From Aureococcus anophagefferens (Eukaryota > Sar > Pelagophyceae > Pelagomonadales > Pelagomonadaceae), in NCBI RefSeq assembly GCF_000186865.1, contig NW_008705594.1, forward strand, positions 261,794 through 318,026: a stretch of DNA of 56,233 nucleotides. Direction: 5' to 3'. How positions within the stretch are numbered: the stretch's first letter is position 1; every line of letters begins with the position of its first letter. Both the position numbers and the translations under genes were made by a program. Positions 49,101 to 52,100 of this stretch are shown here, one piece after another. The notes beneath the pieces were generated by a model, which was given only the letters and a program-made list of their open reading frames with translations, was not told where the DNA came from and did not search any database.

Positions 49101-52100
49101 GCACAGCCCAAGTTTGACACAGGAGTCACCTCTGGCTGCTATCTTGGAGCACCGGGTGCACTCTAACACTTCGTATCCTAGGCTACCTTATGGAGCTTTC
49201 ACATTTTTCGACCATCGTAGCAGCTCACGTGAATGAGAATATGCAGCGTCACCATCCCAGCGCTACGGGATTGGGCGAACCCACGCAACATATGTCCATG
49301 AGGAACAAAAATAAAGCACTCATGGATGCCAATTGGCCTGTTTTGCCGAAGTAGGCCATGCTTGACGAACAGCTCCGTGTAACATCGACGCTCTTGTGGC
49401 TCAAAACTGAGAAATGAATTAGTGTCCCATACTGCAGTGGCTTATGGATTCGAAGATGGTGATGCAACTCACAACACATCAATACATCTCGCCCTTCATC
49501 TTCATACAAAAACATGCGTCGATGAGCCTTGACGATGCAGATTATCGGCCTATGTTTCAATTGAAAGGGCTTTGAGCTGCGATCGTCGACGAACTAATAG
49601 TTCGCCGGTCCCGAGGAGACCCCTTCGTGTCCGAGCCTATCAAATATGCAAAGTGCCAGACAGGCGGCAGTGAGTTTGAAGTCGATGCGCCAGCAAGCGA
49701 AGATGGGAGTGCACGGGCGTCTGCTCCCACAACTGATTGTGCTGATATCAAGACATTGGTGTGTTCCGTGGCCCGGGAAGCTCTTGGTACGTCAGTAGAC
49801 ACAAACACTCCGCTGATGTCGGCGGGTTTGGACTCTATCGCTACTTCAGACTTCACGCAGACCTTATCTACAGAAACTGGGATCAAAATGACCCCAGTGA
49901 TGCTATTTGACCATCCGACACTAGACTCCATTGCGGTCCTTCTTTTTGCGAACCCCGAGAGCTCGTAGACGTCTGAGCCTCGGGTCATGCAATCCAAATT
50001 GAAAATTTCGCTGCCATTGTCACCGAGCGAAATATTGGAATGGGCGTTAACGACGATTGTGGCATGGAGCTTCTAGCTGCCAAGGTCGCTTTGCTTGGAC
50101 ACGGCGCTATGCTCACTGTCGACGCGCGCGCACACGACCAACTCGAGTGCCCCTCTGATGCGATGGACGACAGTCGATTCCGTAGCCGCGAACTACGGCT
50201 CGTTTGCGAGCATCGATCAGTACAGTATTGATGCGCTTGTTTTCCATATCTCGATACTTGAAGCGAAGTCAGTGGACCCGCAACAGAAATTTGTACTAGA
50301 TGTTGGCTACCACGCCGCACATAGAGGTTACGAAAAAAAGACAACTTCAGTAGTGCGACATCAGCTGATGAATTCCAACGTCGGAGTATTCGTTGGCATT
50401 GAGCCTAGTGATTATAGAGATGTTAATATGGAAGTTAATGTGTTCACTCCAAGCGGGGCGGCGCTGTCTATTGCTTCTGGGAGGCTGGCGTACACACTTG
50501 GTCTCGTTGGACCATGCTATTCCATCGATACTGCGTGCGCGTCTTCCTTGGTGGCCTTGCACTCTTGCTGAATAGCCCTCCGAGGTCGAGAATGTGGAGA
50601 TTGCCTCGACATTGGCACCAAAATTCTCAGTGAAGCCATGAATACCGCGACGTCGGTCGCTGGAATGACATCCTCTCATGGATGATGTCACACTTTCGAC
50701 AATCGGGCAGATGGTTACTGCCGCGGCGAGGGATGTGGGGCTTTTTTTCTGTCCTCTCACTCCAAGGTTTTGGTCCTCGGCACGGCCGTGCAGCAAGACG
50801 GCCCGAGCGCAAGTCTAACCGCGCCCAACGGGTCATCGCAAAAACGACTTATCGAAAATGTTCAAGATAATGGTGCCACTTACCGCACGCTGGAAGCGCA
50901 CGGCACTGGTACGGCACTTGGAGACCCCGTTGAAGTACGCATCTTGAAGGGCAGTGACACTTCACCTATTCATTTCTCTCAGGTCGGCGCTGCCATGAAA
51001 GCTTTGTGTATGGACTCTAGGCCAATACAGTGCGCTTCTTTAAAGTCGAACATGGGTCACCTGGAGGCGTCAGCGGCCGCTTCGGGGCTGGCTTCTCTTG
51101 TGCTCGTACCACTTCGCACATGCTTGATCGCTATGAATGCACAGCTCAGGCTGTCAGACGCCTCTTGGAAGCGAACCCCCCAACTCGAGAGTTGTAGGCT
51201 GAGCACTCACCTGTTTTCGATCGTGTCGACATCGTTCGAGATGCCCACCGAGGTTTTGGCTGCAGGCCTAAGTCGATAATCACCGGTGGGTCGGCTGAGC
51301 TCCTTCGGCTTCAGCGGGACCATCGCGCACGGGGCTTTTACTTCTCCAGCAGGCTTGGCATCGTCGTGAAAGGAAGCGAGATGGGCTTCATGCTATCGCG
51401 CCCAAACATCAGCATTATTAATGGGGATGGCAATCTCCGCGTATCGCGCTCAACGAGTCAACCCTTCACGTGGGATGTCGGCGGTTAGCAATGAATCATT
51501 ATCACAAGATTCGCGCAGACAAGAAGGCAACATTGGGTCTTTCAAAGAGACCAAGATGCGTCTAAATATTCCTGGGATGAAAGCTTGGAAACCAAGCTCG
51601 CAAGCCGAGATTGTGAGAGTAGTCAAAGATTTATTATTGAAAAGCCTGAGCGTTGATTTTGCCCTAGATACACCATTTTATCAATTTGCATCTCCTTAGC
51701 TTGACCATCACACGCCGTTCATGGCCATGGGACTCAAGTCTAGCGCTGCTTTGAGTCTTGTTGGAGAACTGAGCACATGCTTTGAAATAGAAATACCCAT
51801 CACTTAGCTCTTCGAAACACCTACGATTGAAACATTTAGCTAACACATCGAGGCATCGTGTAGTGTATCGCGCTGCAAGATTGAAGAAGTGCTGATAACC
51901 GCGCTGCAGGTGCATGCCTCACCCCTCAGTAGCAACGTCGGTAGTCTGTGAGACGGTATCCAAGAGGCATTTGGTATTGATTTGGAGTTCGAAGAAATAA
52001 AAGATGGAAGACAACTCTGTGGCGTAATAGGCGCGCTCGCAAAAGGCGATGTGGATTGCAGGGGCTCGGACGAAGTACTTTTGGAGCCTCTGTCAGATGA

